From positions 1-45,745 of the forward strand of contig JAGCAH010000223.1 of assembly GCA_017652805.1 (NCBI GenBank): 45,745 nt of DNA. The letters are read 5' to 3'. Within the stretch, counting starts at the first letter, position 1; each line of letters starts with the position of its first letter. Both the position numbers and the translations under genes were made by a program. The notes below the pieces were generated by a model that saw only the letters and a program-made list of their open reading frames with translations, was not told the DNA's origin and searched no databases. This stretch comes from Thermoguttaceae bacterium (GTDB taxonomy: Bacteria > Planctomycetota > Planctomycetia > Pirellulales > Thermoguttaceae). Positions 1-8,544 of the stretch are shown here, in pieces.

Positions 1-807
1 CATGAACAGCTCGTGGCGCTTCCCCAGAACGCGGTGGTCGCGTTTCTTCGCTTCTTCGAGCTGAACCAGGTACGATTCCAGTTCTTTCTTATCGAAGAAG
101 GCGGTTCCGTAGAGACGCTGAAGCTGGACGTTGCTGGCGTCCCCCTTCCAGTAGGCGCCCGCCACCGAAAGGACTTTGAACGCGCCGACCCACTTCGCCG
201 AAGGGATATGCGGGCCGCGGCAGAGGTCGATGAATTCCCCCTGGCGGTAAAACGAAACGGTCTCCTGATTGGAAAGGCCCGTCTTGAGGTGATCGACCTT
301 GAGCGTCTGCCCCATATCGGCGAGAAGATCGATCGCCTGGGCGCGGGGCATTTCGATCCGCTCGAACGCCTCGTCGGCCTTGACAATCTTCTTCATTTCT
401 TCTTCGATGGCGGCGAAATCCTCTTCCGAAAACGGTTTGTCGCAGAGGAAGTCGTAATAGAAACCGGTTTCGGTCGTCGGACCGAACGCCAGCTGGACGT
501 TCGGGAAAAGACGCATCACCGCGCGCGCCATGATGTGCGCAGTCGAATGCCGGAGGATATCGAGCGCCTCGGGGTCTTTTTTGGTCAGGAGGCGGAGTTT
601 CACCGTCCCCTCGGCGGGAAGGGGCGCGTCGGCCGAAAGGGTCTTCTTGACGGGATGGCCGCTCGGGTCGAGCTGTTCGGGGAAGGTCACTTCCCCGGCC
701 AGGGTCGCCTTGGCGAGTCCGGCGCCGATTTCCGCAGCGACATCAATCACTTTCACGGGATTTGAATAACTTTTCTCCGATCCGTCCGGCAGAATGACTT
801 TCAGCAT
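1..807 (-). CDS. thrS: Threonyl-tRNA synthetase, N-terminal 269 residues (gene runs off the left edge)
   Basis: Charges tRNA-Thr with threonine in the cytoplasm. The visible part holds the N-terminal TGS domain (about residues 1-65) and the editing (SAD) domain. The latter shows HSTAHIMA at 87-94 and DLCRGPH at 194-200, so the four editing-site ligands expected in this family (H87, H91, C196, H200) are all present. TETGFYYDF at 112-120 is also typical. The start ATG at 805-807 follows an AAAGG ribosome site about 7 nt upstream. The catalytic and anticodon-binding domains lie outside the window, so nothing can be said about their integrity. A promoter on the same strand is visible at 922-950. 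Assignment is secure. Confidence 0.96.
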   Translation of the reverse strand, partial: MLKVILPDGSEKSYSNPVKVIDVAAEIGAGLAKATLAGEVTFPEQLDPSGHPVKKTLSADAPLPAEGTVKLRLLTKKDPEALDILRHSTAHIMARAVMRLFPNVQLAFGPTTETGFYYDFLCDKPFSEEDFAAIEEEMKKIVKADEAFERIEMPRAQAIDLLADMGQTLKVDHLKTGLSNQETVSFYRQGEFIDLCRGPHIPSAKWVGAFKVLSVAGAYWKGDASNVQLQRLYGTAFFDKKELESYLVQLEEAKKRDHRVLGKRHELFM

Positions 808-921
808 TTTCGCTACCTTTTCTCAGCGCGCCCTGAAACAAAGAGGGTCGCGCCCCTTTCTGGAAATACGGGTAAATGAAACTTCTGTTACGGGAATGCG
901 CCGTGCGCACACCGGTCTATC

Positions 922-950
922 ATTATATCCCAATTGGGAGAACCTGTAAC
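922..950 (-). promoter_or_regulatory. Predicted thrS promoter
   Basis: On the minus strand, -10 TATAAT (922-927) and -35 GTTACA (945-950) are separated by 17 bp. Transcription would start near 915 and give a leader of about 108 nt. I see no T-box-like specifier structure in that leader. Confidence 0.6.
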
Positions 951-1075
951 CCTCCAAGCGGCCCGCCCGAGACGATTTTCAGCGCGCCCCGGCACGGAAA
1001 GCCGAGGATTTTCTCGTTCAGGAGGCCGGAAAAGATATTTTTTTCGAATTTTTCTCAAAAACGGGGGGCGAATAA

Positions 1076-1103
1076 TTGGAAAACCGCCTGTTTCTGTTAA
1101 AAT
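1076..1103 (+). promoter_or_regulatory. Predicted promoter of the SUMF1-family gene
   Basis: -35 TTGGAA (1076-1081), 16 bp spacer, -10 TAAAAT (1098-1103). The start site would be near 1110. The resulting 100-nt leader contains a small hairpin, CCCTCCG (1166-1172) pairing with CGGAGGG (1178-1184), just before the ribosome site. Confidence 0.6.
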
Positions 1104-1210
1104 GGGGGGTGAGAGTTTTTGTTTGGCGTCTCTCCCTTCCTATGGTAAGGGCGAGCCCGGTTTCCCCCTCCGCGAGCCGGAGGGATGTCAGAACTTAGGA
1201 GTATTTGCAG

Positions 1211-2344
1211 ATGAAAAAGATGATGCTGCTCGCCGCGGCCCTGATGGCGGCGGCCGTCTCCTGTGCGTATGCCCAGGAAGACCTGACCAAAAACCCGGCG
1301 ACCCAGTCGAGCCTTCCGTGGCTTGAAAACGCCGTTCCGAACGCCGACGCCGAAGCGGCCACCGAAGACGATATGAAAGTCTACGAAGAGTCGCTTCAGA
1401 CGAACACCGGCGGGACGTACACCTTCAAGATGGTCCCGATCAAAGGGGGCACCTTCACGATGGGGAGCGAGAACGGCCAGCCCGACGAGGCGCCGACGGT
1501 TGAAGTGACCGTCAAACCGTTCTGGATGGAAGAACACGAAACGACCTGGGAAGAATTCCAGCTCTTCGCGCTCGCCTATCTGGCGAAAGCGCACAACGGC
1601 AAACAGGTCGAGATGCTCCACCCCGAACGCGACGCCGTCGCCGACGCCATGGCGATGCCGACCGCTCCATACAGCATCGGGTCGATCAGTTACGACAACA
1701 GCAGCAAACCGGGTTATCCCGCCAGCGGGATGACCCGTTACGCCGCGCAGATGTACTGCAAGTGGCTGACCGCGATCACCGGCCGCTACTACCGTCTGCC
1801 GACCGAAGCCGAATGGGAATACGCCTGCCGCGCCGGCACCACCACCGAGTATTACTTCGGGGACGACTCGGCGATTGACGAGAACGCCTGGTATCTGGCC
1901 AACTCGCCGGACGGCTATCACGAAGTCATGCAGAAGAACCCGAATGCCTGGGGTCTGTACGACATGGCCGGAAACGTCTGCGAATGGGTCCTCGACGATT
2001 ACGACAAGAAGGCCTACGAGAAGCGCGCCGAAGGGAAGCTCGAAGGGGAATTCGCCAAGGCGAAAAAGGCGAAGTCGGTCTATAAGATGTTCGACGAAGT
2101 CGCCCGCGGAGGTTCCTGCGTCGACGAGGCCGCCGACTGCCGCAGCGCCCGCCGCATCGTCTCGAACAAAGAGTGGAAAAAGCAGGACCCGCAGTTCCCG
2201 CAGTCGATCTGGTGGATGACCGACGCGCCGTTCGTCGGATTCCGCGTCGTCCGCCCGCTCGAGGCGCCGACCGCCGAAGAGGCTGCCGCGATGGAACCGG
2301 ACTTCAACGTCTGGCTCAAATACAAAGAGCTCAACAGCCGCTGA
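1211..2344 (+). CDS. Secreted formylglycine-generating-enzyme/SUMF1-family protein
   Basis: A 377-residue exported protein with one FGE-sulfatase (SUMF1) domain over roughly residues 60-365. It opens with an N-terminal signal sequence (MKKMMLLAAAL..., likely cut after AYA at about residue 21; VSC at 16-18 is a poor alternative lipobox). Family hallmarks are GGTFTMGS, YRLPTEAEWEYACRAG, WGLYDMAGNVCEWV and a GFRVVR ending. True FGE carries a Cys pair five residues apart after GGS; here the segment reads RGGSC (C303) with a second Cys at 310, so the canonical first Cys is missing. The ATG at 1211 has AGGAG 9 nt upstream; a TTG at 1205 is too close to that site. Members outside true FGE are functionally diverse, so the role is unknown. 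It is a single-gene unit with its own promoter and terminator. Confidence 0.88.
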   Translation: MKKMMLLAAALMAAAVSCAYAQEDLTKNPATQSSLPWLENAVPNADAEAATEDDMKVYEESLQTNTGGTYTFKMVPIKGGTFTMGSENGQPDEAPTVEVTVKPFWMEEHETTWEEFQLFALAYLAKAHNGKQVEMLHPERDAVADAMAMPTAPYSIGSISYDNSSKPGYPASGMTRYAAQMYCKWLTAITGRYYRLPTEAEWEYACRAGTTTEYYFGDDSAIDENAWYLANSPDGYHEVMQKNPNAWGLYDMAGNVCEWVLDDYDKKAYEKRAEGKLEGEFAKAKKAKSVYKMFDEVARGGSCVDEAADCRSARRIVSNKEWKKQDPQFPQSIWWMTDAPFVGFRVVRPLEAPTAEEAAAMEPDFNVWLKYKELNSR

Positions 2345-2406
2345 GCCCGGGTAATCTCACCGGTCGATCATTCGCCTGACCGTTTAAAAACGCCCTCACA
2401 GGCGCG

Positions 2407-2471
2407 ACGACTCCCCTTGAATGACACTGTTCTTTCTTTTCAGTGTCCCATTCAAGGGGAGTCGTTCTTTT
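2407..2471 (+). terminator. Long hairpin terminator after the SUMF1-family gene
   Basis: A 23-bp stem (left arm 2407-2429, right arm 2441-2465 with a two-C bulge) encloses a T-rich loop and is followed by TCTTTTT. It lies between convergent genes and could also stop transcription from the minus strand, since A residues flank the other side only weakly. Confidence 0.85.
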
Positions 2472-2522
2472 TCGGATGACTTCTCACACAGGCGGAAATC
2501 AACCCCTGCGCCGACGCGGGGT

Positions 2523-5054
2523 TCATTCCGGTTTCTGTTCGGAAGAATCCCCCTTCCATTCGATCGAACCGGCCTTTTCAGACCTCCCGCGCTGGAATTC
2601 ATACGCGCCGATATCGACGGCTCTGCCGACGATACGCGGGTTTCCGGCAAGATCGGTTTCGGTCGTCACGATGTCGTTGAACCCTTTGTCGACCGCCGGA
2701 CTTCCGGCTTTGAGCGTAAAGTCGGCTTCGTCCGGATTCATCAGTCTTCGCGTTTGAAAAACGGGGGGAGTCACGAAACCGGGATCTGTCCCCACAATAT
2801 TGTAACCGTAGGTTTTCTGTGATCCCGATTCCTCGGAATAATAATCATCATCGTGGGCCGCCGAATTAAGTGAAATGATCGAGTTGAAGATCGAACCGCT
2901 TTTAGATTTGTCATCGAAAATCCCGCCGGCGCGTATCCCGGCGGTATTGCCGGATATCGTCGCGTTTAGGGCGGACACGGGGCCGTAGATTCCGCCGCCG
3001 ACTTTGTCAACGGCATTCTTGACAACCATCGAGTTTTCGACCCAGCATCCGCCGCAAATCCCGCCGCCTCTGTCCGCTGTATTACCGGAAATCGTCGAAT
3101 TGATAATTCTCGCCGTTTCGTCAAAGTCCGTATAGATCCCGCCGCCGACTTCCGCGGTATTCCCGGAAATCGTTGAGTTGGTGACCATCAGCGGTTCATG
3201 GGTGCAGACCCCGCCGCCCTTTCCGTTCTCCTCATCATTTCCGTTTGCGGTATTCCCGGAAATCGTCGAGCCGATAATCATCATTTTGACGTCGGCGCAG
3301 ATTCCGCCCCCCTTTCCCTCCGCGGTATTCTCGGAAATCGTCGAGTTCCTGATGACCGATAACCCCTGTGTGGCGGCGATCCCCCCGCCGTTTCCCCACT
3401 CAGTCTTCCCTGAGGCATTCTCGGTGATCTCGGTATTGTCGACCATCAGAATACCGTGGCTTCGAATCCCGCCGCCGACGCTGTCCGAGGAATTCCCGGT
3501 GATGGTCGAGTTCTTGACCGTCAATCTGCCCCCGTCATGGAAGATCCCGCCGCCGGATTCGGCTCTCCCTCCCGTAATCGTCAGACCGATAAGTTCCACA
3601 AGTTTTTCGGATTCCGTTTCGATGGAGAAGACGCCGCTTTCCCCGTTCCCGTCAATCGTGATCCCGCCGATCGAAGTGGCGTCAATGGTAACGCTCTTTG
3701 TGATTTTGAGCTCTCTCCAGCCGAGCTTGATTGTCCCATTCTCCAGGGAATCGTCAAAGGTGATCACGTCGCCCGGTTTGGCCTTTTTGATCGCTTGCCG
3801 CAGCGAAATCGAGACGTTTCCTCTGTCCTCCCCGTCGTCTAAAGTGGTAACGACAATCGGAGGCGCTTGGGATTTTTCCTCCTGACATTCATACGCGCCG
3901 AGATCGACATTTCCGCCGAAAATGCGGGGTTCTCCGGCAAGATCGGTCTTGGATTCCACCGCGCCGTTATCTCCCTTGTCTATCGCGGGGCTTGTCGCTT
4001 TGAGCGAGAGATCAAGTTCGTCCGGATTGACGAGTTTACCCGATTCAAAGGCCGGAGCGACGGCAAAATCCGGGTCGAGACCGACAAGGTTGTTGAAATC
4101 AAAAAACAAACCGGAGACGTCGTTGTGGCTCTCGGCGCGATTGATGGCGACGATTGTATTGGTCATCGTCGTTGTCCCTGTGCAATAGATTCCGCCGCCC
4201 TCGCCGCCCGCGGAATTCCCGGAGACGGTCGAATTGACAATCTTCGTGATTCCTGTGCAACGGATTCCGCCGCCGCCGTTCGCGGCATTCCCGACGATGA
4301 CCGAATTGGCGATCATCATCCCGCCGATGTCATTCTTCCCGCCGATGTTACCAACCCCGCCGCCGACTCCCGCGGAATTCCCGGTAACGGTTGAGTCGGT
4401 AATCGTCATCCAACATTCATCACTGTTCATAATCCCGCCGCCGCCGCCAATTGCGGAATTCCCGGAGACGGTCGAGTTGCGGATCGTCACCCGGCCGCCG
4501 TAAGACTGACCATCGGAACGAAACGTGCCGTTGAATATCCCGCCGCCCATCTTCTCCGTAGTATTCCCGGTGATGGTCGAGTCGGTGATCACCAGCAAAG
4601 CGCCCTCGTTGTATATTCCGCTGCCGCAATCGTTGTTAATGATGTTTCCCCCCGTGATGGTCAGACCTTTTAACTCGACCGGAATCGCTGGATCTTCGCC
4701 GCTGATAAAAAAGACTCTGCTCCCCCGGCACGCGTCAATCGTGATTCCGCCGGCCGAAGTGGCGTCGATGGTGAGACCTTTCGTGATCGACAGAGGATCG
4801 CCGTTAAGGTCTATCGTCCCTCCCTTCAGAGATTTGTCGAACGTGATCTTCTGACCCGATACCGCTCCGTCGATCGCCTCGCGCAGTGAGAGAAGGCCGT
4901 CGGTCTCGTCGACATTGTCAAGCAGGGTTGTAACGACGGTTGAAGACGGATCGGACCGGCTCGTCTTCGCCTGCTGCGAATAACCGAATACGCAGATAAG
5001 AAAAAAGCCGACTGCCAACGGAAACGACAACATATGTGAAAGATGTTTAATCAT
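2523..5054 (-). CDS. Secreted two-module parallel beta-helix surface protein (CSLREA / choice-of-anchor Q type)
   Basis: An 843-residue protein with an N-terminal signal peptide (MIKHLSHMLSFPLAVGFF..., cut near GYS-QQ). It has two homologous modules. Each opens with a VVTTL...SLREAI segment (about residues 38 and 398), runs through many NSTISGNTA-GGGI beta-helix rungs, and closes with a SPA(I/V)DKG...DLAG-PRI...D(I/L)GAYE block (ending about 386 and 818). This architecture is known from right-handed beta-helix, polymorphic-outer-membrane-like exported proteins, which are often adhesins or polysaccharide-binding. The C-terminus is a short charged tail with no visible anchor. ATG at 5054 is chosen because AAGGA lies 4 nt upstream and the signal peptide follows; an upstream in-frame start at 5111 would bury the signal. 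A strong promoter sits at 5283-5312. Ligand and exact role are unknown. Confidence 0.85.
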   Translation of the reverse strand: MIKHLSHMLSFPLAVGFFLICVFGYSQQAKTSRSDPSSTVVTTLLDNVDETDGLLSLREAIDGAVSGQKITFDKSLKGGTIDLNGDPLSITKGLTIDATSAGGITIDACRGSRVFFISGEDPAIPVELKGLTITGGNIINNDCGSGIYNEGALLVITDSTITGNTTEKMGGGIFNGTFRSDGQSYGGRVTIRNSTVSGNSAIGGGGGIMNSDECWMTITDSTVTGNSAGVGGGVGNIGGKNDIGGMMIANSVIVGNAANGGGGIRCTGITKIVNSTVSGNSAGGEGGGIYCTGTTTMTNTIVAINRAESHNDVSGLFFDFNNLVGLDPDFAVAPAFESGKLVNPDELDLSLKATSPAIDKGDNGAVESKTDLAGEPRIFGGNVDLGAYECQEEKSQAPPIVVTTLDDGEDRGNVSISLRQAIKKAKPGDVITFDDSLENGTIKLGWRELKITKSVTIDATSIGGITIDGNGESGVFSIETESEKLVELIGLTITGGRAESGGGIFHDGGRLTVKNSTITGNSSDSVGGGIRSHGILMVDNTEITENASGKTEWGNGGGIAATQGLSVIRNSTISENTAEGKGGGICADVKMMIIGSTISGNTANGNDEENGKGGGVCTHEPLMVTNSTISGNTAEVGGGIYTDFDETARIINSTISGNTADRGGGICGGCWVENSMVVKNAVDKVGGGIYGPVSALNATISGNTAGIRAGGIFDDKSKSGSIFNSIISLNSAAHDDDYYSEESGSQKTYGYNIVGTDPGFVTPPVFQTRRLMNPDEADFTLKAGSPAVDKGFNDIVTTETDLAGNPRIVGRAVDIGAYEFQRGRSEKAGSIEWKGDSSEQKPE

Positions 5055-5282
5055 AAATTCCTTTCCCTGGAAAATCGATTCCGCCAGTCCTTTCGGCAAA
5101 AGAGGCGGCAAACCGACGATACCGGCAAGATGCCGAGCGGCCCATTCGACGGCCGGAACACCCGTTCAACAAGTGTGCTTCGTCCGATCTTTCAAATTCA
5201 AAACACGATTCTCGTTCGCCGACGCATTCCCGCCGGGATCAGTTCGGATCCGCGTTTCCCGGCTCAACGCGAGATCGCGTCC

Positions 5283-5312
5283 ATTATATATTTTGCACAA
5301 GAGGCGTGTCAA
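5283..5312 (-). promoter_or_regulatory. Consensus sigma70-type promoter of the beta-helix gene
   Basis: Minus strand: -35 TTGACA (5307-5312), 18 bp spacer, -10 TATAAT (5283-5288). Both hexamers are perfect. The transcript would begin near 5276, giving a leader of about 220 nt before the ATG at 5054. The remainder of the 5055-5519 gap shows no gene. Confidence 0.8.
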
Positions 5313-5519
5313 GATTTTTCGGTTTTTCCCGTAATAATGGGGACTTCAAATTCGGGCAGTCTCCAACTCGCGGGAATCGGACTTGAAAAGCCGATAAACC
5401 TGACCGCCGCGACCACCGCGCGGAAAAGACCCAAAATCACGCGGTTTCTCTGCCGCCGCGGTGAGGAATCAAAGCCGAGAAACGTCCGCCGCGGCGGGCG
5501 TTTCGGATTCGGTCGATTT

Positions 5520-6500
5520 TTACCCGATCGCCTTTCGGATGAATTCTTCGATCGCATCGAACGGAATCACGTCGACCTTGTCGTAGAGATCGGTATGCAC
5601 CGCGCCGGGAACGATCAGGAGCTTTTTGTTTTCTCCCTTGAGTTTCCTGTAAAGATCTTCGCTGAAATAGCGCGAATGAGCTTTCTCGCCGTGGACCAAG
5701 AGAACGGCGTTTTTGATCTCTCCGGCGTAAGACTCGAGGGGCATGTTCAGAAACGAGATCGACGAGGTCATGTTCCAGCCGCCGTTCGAGTTGAGCGACC
5801 GGGGATGATAGCCCCGTTCGGTCTTATAGTAGCTGACGTAATCCTTAACGAAAAAGGGAGCGTCCTTATCGAGCTCTTCGGGCGTCGGAAGACCGCCGGC
5901 AAGTTTGTATTCGCCGCTCTTATAGTCGAGCGTCCGCTGCGCGGCGAGGTTTTTGCGCATTTCGTCCCGCGCGGCCTCGTCGCTCGCGCCGAAATACCCC
6001 TCGGCGGTGACACGGCTCATATCGTACATCGTTGAGGCGACCGCCGCCTTGATCCGGGGATCGGCCGCCGCCGCGTTGACCGCCATTCCACCCCAGCCGC
6101 AGATTCCGAGAACACTGATCTTTTCGGGATCGACGTTCGGCTGAACCGAAAGGAAGTCGACCGCGGCGCAGAAGTCTTCGGTATTGATGTCCGGCGAGGC
6201 GACGTAGCGGGGCTGGCCGCCGCTTTCGCCGCAATACGAGGGGTCAAACGCGATCGTCAGAAAACCGCGCTTTGCCATCTCCTGGGCGTAGAGGCCGCTG
6301 CACTGTTCCTTGACCGCCCCGAACGGGCCGCTGACGGCGACGGCCGGCATCGGGGCGTTTCCCTCTTTCGGAGTGTACATATCCGCCGCCAGGGTGATGC
6401 CGTAGCGGTTGTGAAATGTGATCTTGCAGTGGAAAACCCTGTCGCTCCGGTCAAAGGTCTTGTCCCACTCCATACCAAGAATCAAATCCGCGTCTTTCAT
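5520..6500 (-). CDS. Alpha/beta hydrolase with a Cys nucleophile
   Basis: A 326-residue cytoplasmic alpha/beta-hydrolase of the dienelactone-hydrolase/COG1073-like group. The nucleophile elbow reads GICGWGG with Cys134 in place of the usual Ser. A likely catalytic His is H302 (PGAVHTD), and a candidate acid is near residues 272-282 (HGEKAHSRYFSED). No signal peptide is present. An AGGAAG ribosome site precedes the ATG. It is the last gene of the operon beginning at 8366, 41 nt after the cupin gene. Substrate cannot be read from sequence. A Cys nucleophile favours ester, lactone or thioester chemistry, but this is a family-level inference. Confidence 0.85.
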   Translation of the reverse strand: MKDADLILGMEWDKTFDRSDRVFHCKITFHNRYGITLAADMYTPKEGNAPMPAVAVSGPFGAVKEQCSGLYAQEMAKRGFLTIAFDPSYCGESGGQPRYVASPDINTEDFCAAVDFLSVQPNVDPEKISVLGICGWGGMAVNAAAADPRIKAAVASTMYDMSRVTAEGYFGASDEAARDEMRKNLAAQRTLDYKSGEYKLAGGLPTPEELDKDAPFFVKDYVSYYKTERGYHPRSLNSNGGWNMTSSISFLNMPLESYAGEIKNAVLLVHGEKAHSRYFSEDLYRKLKGENKKLLIVPGAVHTDLYDKVDVIPFDAIEEFIRKAIG

Positions 6501-6541
6501 CGGTTATCTTCCTCTCTTGTTTTCAGATTAAAGAATTGCGC

Positions 6542-6979
6542 TCAGTGAAGCTGGGCGTACTCCTCGTCGGAGAGCGCCTCGCACCACTGGGTGCGGCAGT
6601 TTTCACCCGGAACCTCAACGGCGATGTGCGAGAACCAGGAGTCGTTTTTGGCGCCGTGCCAGTGCTTGACACCGGCGGGAATGACCACGACCGAACCTTC
6701 ATTGAGTTCGCGCGGCTCCTCACCCTCGGCCTGATACCAGCCCTCGCCGGCGGTGCAGATCAGAATCTGGCCTCCGCCCCTGTCGGCATGGTGGATGTGC
6801 CAGTTGTTCCGGCACCCCGGTTCGAACGTGACGTTAAAGAGGGGGAATTCCCCGCGCGCAAAATCGGTCAGCGGATTCAGAAAACTCTCGCCGACAAAGT
6901 ACCGCGCGTAATTCACGTTCGGCCCGCCGAGTCCGAACATATTCTGCCTGTCGAATTCTTCTTTCGTCTTGTATTTCAT
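6542..6979 (-). CDS. Single-domain cupin protein
   Basis: A 145-residue cupin. Motif 1 (about residues 53-80) carries the metal ligands in NNWHIHHADRGGGQ, and motif 2 (about 95-112) has IPAGVKHWHGA. The ending SHIAVEVPGENCRTQW is shared by cupins commonly found beside carboxymuconolactone-decarboxylase-like genes. That fits here, where a CMD gene heads the same operon. The spacing is 25 nt from the aldo/keto reductase upstream and 41 nt to the hydrolase downstream. The ribosome site is weak. A metal-bound isomerase, oxygenase or sugar-binding role is possible; the reaction is unknown. Confidence 0.88.
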   Translation of the reverse strand: MKYKTKEEFDRQNMFGLGGPNVNYARYFVGESFLNPLTDFARGEFPLFNVTFEPGCRNNWHIHHADRGGGQILICTAGEGWYQAEGEEPRELNEGSVVVIPAGVKHWHGAKNDSWFSHIAVEVPGENCRTQWCEALSDEEYAQLH

Positions 6980-7004
6980 AATTAGCTTTCATTCCGTCGT
7001 CGGT

Positions 7005-8018
7005 TTATTTTTGTTCTTTTAAAACGCCCGCCAGAGGCTTCTCGCCCGGGCGCGCCACGGGCCCGACAAGTTCGTGCGCGACGTACGGCTCCTCGAGATA
7101 AGCAATCTCCTCTGCCGAAAGTTCGACGTCGAGCGCGCTGACCACATCGTCGATCCGTTCGGGACGCGTGCAGCCGGCGATCGGCGAGGCGGCCCCTTTT
7201 GCCCAGAGCCACGCCAGAGCGACGTTGGCCATCGGAACCCCGTATTTCTTCGCCACATCGCCAACCCGTTCGACGATCTTCATGTCGTGTTCTTTATACG
7301 TGTCGTATTTCTCGCGCGAGACTTTGTCGGTTTCGCTCCGTTTCGAACCGCTCTCCCACGTCGGCCGGGCCAGATGTCCCGCTGCCAGGGGGGAATAGGG
7401 CGTCACCGCCAATTTGTACTGTTTGGCCAGAGGGAGCATTTCCCGTTCGTCCTCGCGGTAGATGAGGTTGTAGTGCGCCTGCAAAACGGAAAATTTCGTC
7501 CATCCGCCCCGTTCGGCGCAGATCTGCATGTTGTGCAGCTGGTAGGCGTACATTTCGCTCGCCCCCAAGGCGCGAACCTTCCCCGATTTCACCAGGGAGT
7601 CGAGCGCGCTCATCGTCTCGTCGATCGGGGTGTCGTAGTCGAACCGGTGGATCAGGTAGAGATCGAGATAGTCGGTCCCCAGGCGTTTGAGCGTTCCTTC
7701 AATTTCGCGTTCGATCGCCTCTCGGCTCAGCTTTCCCGGATTCCAATAGACCTTACTTCCGATCACGACCTCCTCGCGCCTGACCCCCAAATTCCTCAGC
7801 GATTGCCCCAGGAACTCCTCACTTGTTCCTTTCGAGTAGACATTTGCCGTATCAAAGAAGTTTATGCCAAGCTCCAGTGCGCGCGCGATGACCGACTGCG
7901 CGGTCGGCTGATCAACGACCCAAACGTGGAGATCTTCAAAAGGCCGGCCAAACCCCATACACCCCAGACAGATTCTGCTGACCTTGATCCCGGAATCCCC
8001 CAATACCGCGTATTTCAC
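7005..8018 (-). CDS. Aldo/keto reductase
   Basis: A 337-residue NADPH-dependent aldo/keto reductase with a TIM-barrel fold. The catalytic tetrad is complete: D56 and Y61 (FFDTANVY), K89 (IGSK) and H124 (YLIHRFD). The dinucleotide-binding end shows SPIAGCTRPERIDD. Translation starts at GTG (8016-8018) with GAGG about 7 nt upstream. It lies in an operon with CMD, cupin and hydrolase genes, 21 nt after the CMD gene. Similar enzymes reduce sugar or ketone carbonyls; the natural substrate is not evident. Confidence 0.93.
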   Translation of the reverse strand: MKYAVLGDSGIKVSRICLGCMGFGRPFEDLHVWVVDQPTAQSVIARALELGINFFDTANVYSKGTSEEFLGQSLRNLGVRREEVVIGSKVYWNPGKLSREAIEREIEGTLKRLGTDYLDLYLIHRFDYDTPIDETMSALDSLVKSGKVRALGASEMYAYQLHNMQICAERGGWTKFSVLQAHYNLIYREDEREMLPLAKQYKLAVTPYSPLAAGHLARPTWESGSKRSETDKVSREKYDTYKEHDMKIVERVGDVAKKYGVPMANVALAWLWAKGAASPIAGCTRPERIDDVVSALDVELSAEEIAYLEEPYVAHELVGPVARPGEKPLAGVLKEQK

Positions 8019-8039
8019 CGAAAGCCTCTTTTCAAAAAG

Positions 8040-8366
8040 TTATTCTGTGTAAACGTCTTTGGCGATATTGAAGGTCGCCCACGCCTTCGGCCATCCGGCG
8101 TAGAACGCCGCATGGGTGATCGCCGCGGCCATCTCTTTGCGCGTCACGCCGTGATTCTTGGCGTTGACGATATGGAATTTCAGCGACGAGTCGGTGATCC
8201 CCTGCGCCATCAGCGTAATCACGGTCAGAAGAGAGCGCGTTTTCAGGTCGATGTCCTGGTTGTTCCAGTTCTCCCCGAAAAGAACGTCGTCGTTGAAATG
8301 GGCAAACTCCGGAGCGAATTCCCCAAGGGCCCGTCTTCCGGCGGTCTGTACAATTTTCTCAGCCAT
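8040..8366 (-). CDS. Carboxymuconolactone decarboxylase-family protein
   Basis: A 108-residue all-helical CMD-family protein. The core runs DLKTRSLLTVITLMAQG (about 40-56) through HIVNAKNHGVTRKEMAAAITHAAFYAGWPKA, matching the CMD signature. The AhpD-type CxxC redox pair is absent, so it resembles the decarboxylase/gamma-lactone branch rather than the peroxidase branch. It is the first gene of the operon, with a strong GAGGAG ribosome site and a near-consensus promoter at 8442-8470. With the downstream reductase, cupin and hydrolase it suggests a small catabolic or detoxification pathway, which is inference. Confidence 0.9.
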   Translation of the reverse strand: MAEKIVQTAGRRALGEFAPEFAHFNDDVLFGENWNNQDIDLKTRSLLTVITLMAQGITDSSLKFHIVNAKNHGVTRKEMAAAITHAAFYAGWPKAWATFNIAKDVYTE

Positions 8367-8441
8367 CTTTCTCCTCTTTCCCTTCGGCTGTTCAAATTCT
8401 CAAATTGACCGGCATCACACTGATGCGGCACCCGCGGGACG

Positions 8442-8470
8442 AGTATAACGCACACGGCGCGAAAAATCAA
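8442..8470 (-). promoter_or_regulatory. Predicted promoter of the CMD-AKR-cupin-hydrolase operon
   Basis: Minus strand: -35 TTGATT (8465-8470), 17 bp, -10 TATACT (8442-8447). Only one convincing promoter is seen for the four closely spaced genes. Confidence 0.75.
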
Positions 8471-8544
8471 GCTCCAGGCTCTGTCGATCAACGTAAAACG
8501 AAAAAAGAAAACCGAAATTCTGTGAAAAGAGCGAACGAGGGGAA

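Noticed and set aside
808-921. T-box riboswitch in the thrS leader
   Set aside because: No conserved T-box core sequence or terminator/antiterminator pair is visible in the short leader.
3178-4503. Several plus-strand open frames opposite the beta-helix gene
   Set aside because: They are Pro/Ile-rich mirror images of the repetitive Gly/Asn rungs on the minus strand, with no ribosome sites and no recognisable motifs.
3000-4700. CRISPR-like or tandem-repeat array in the repetitive stretch
   Set aside because: Repeats are degenerate, in frame and of variable spacing; they are explained by beta-helix rungs in the coding sequence.
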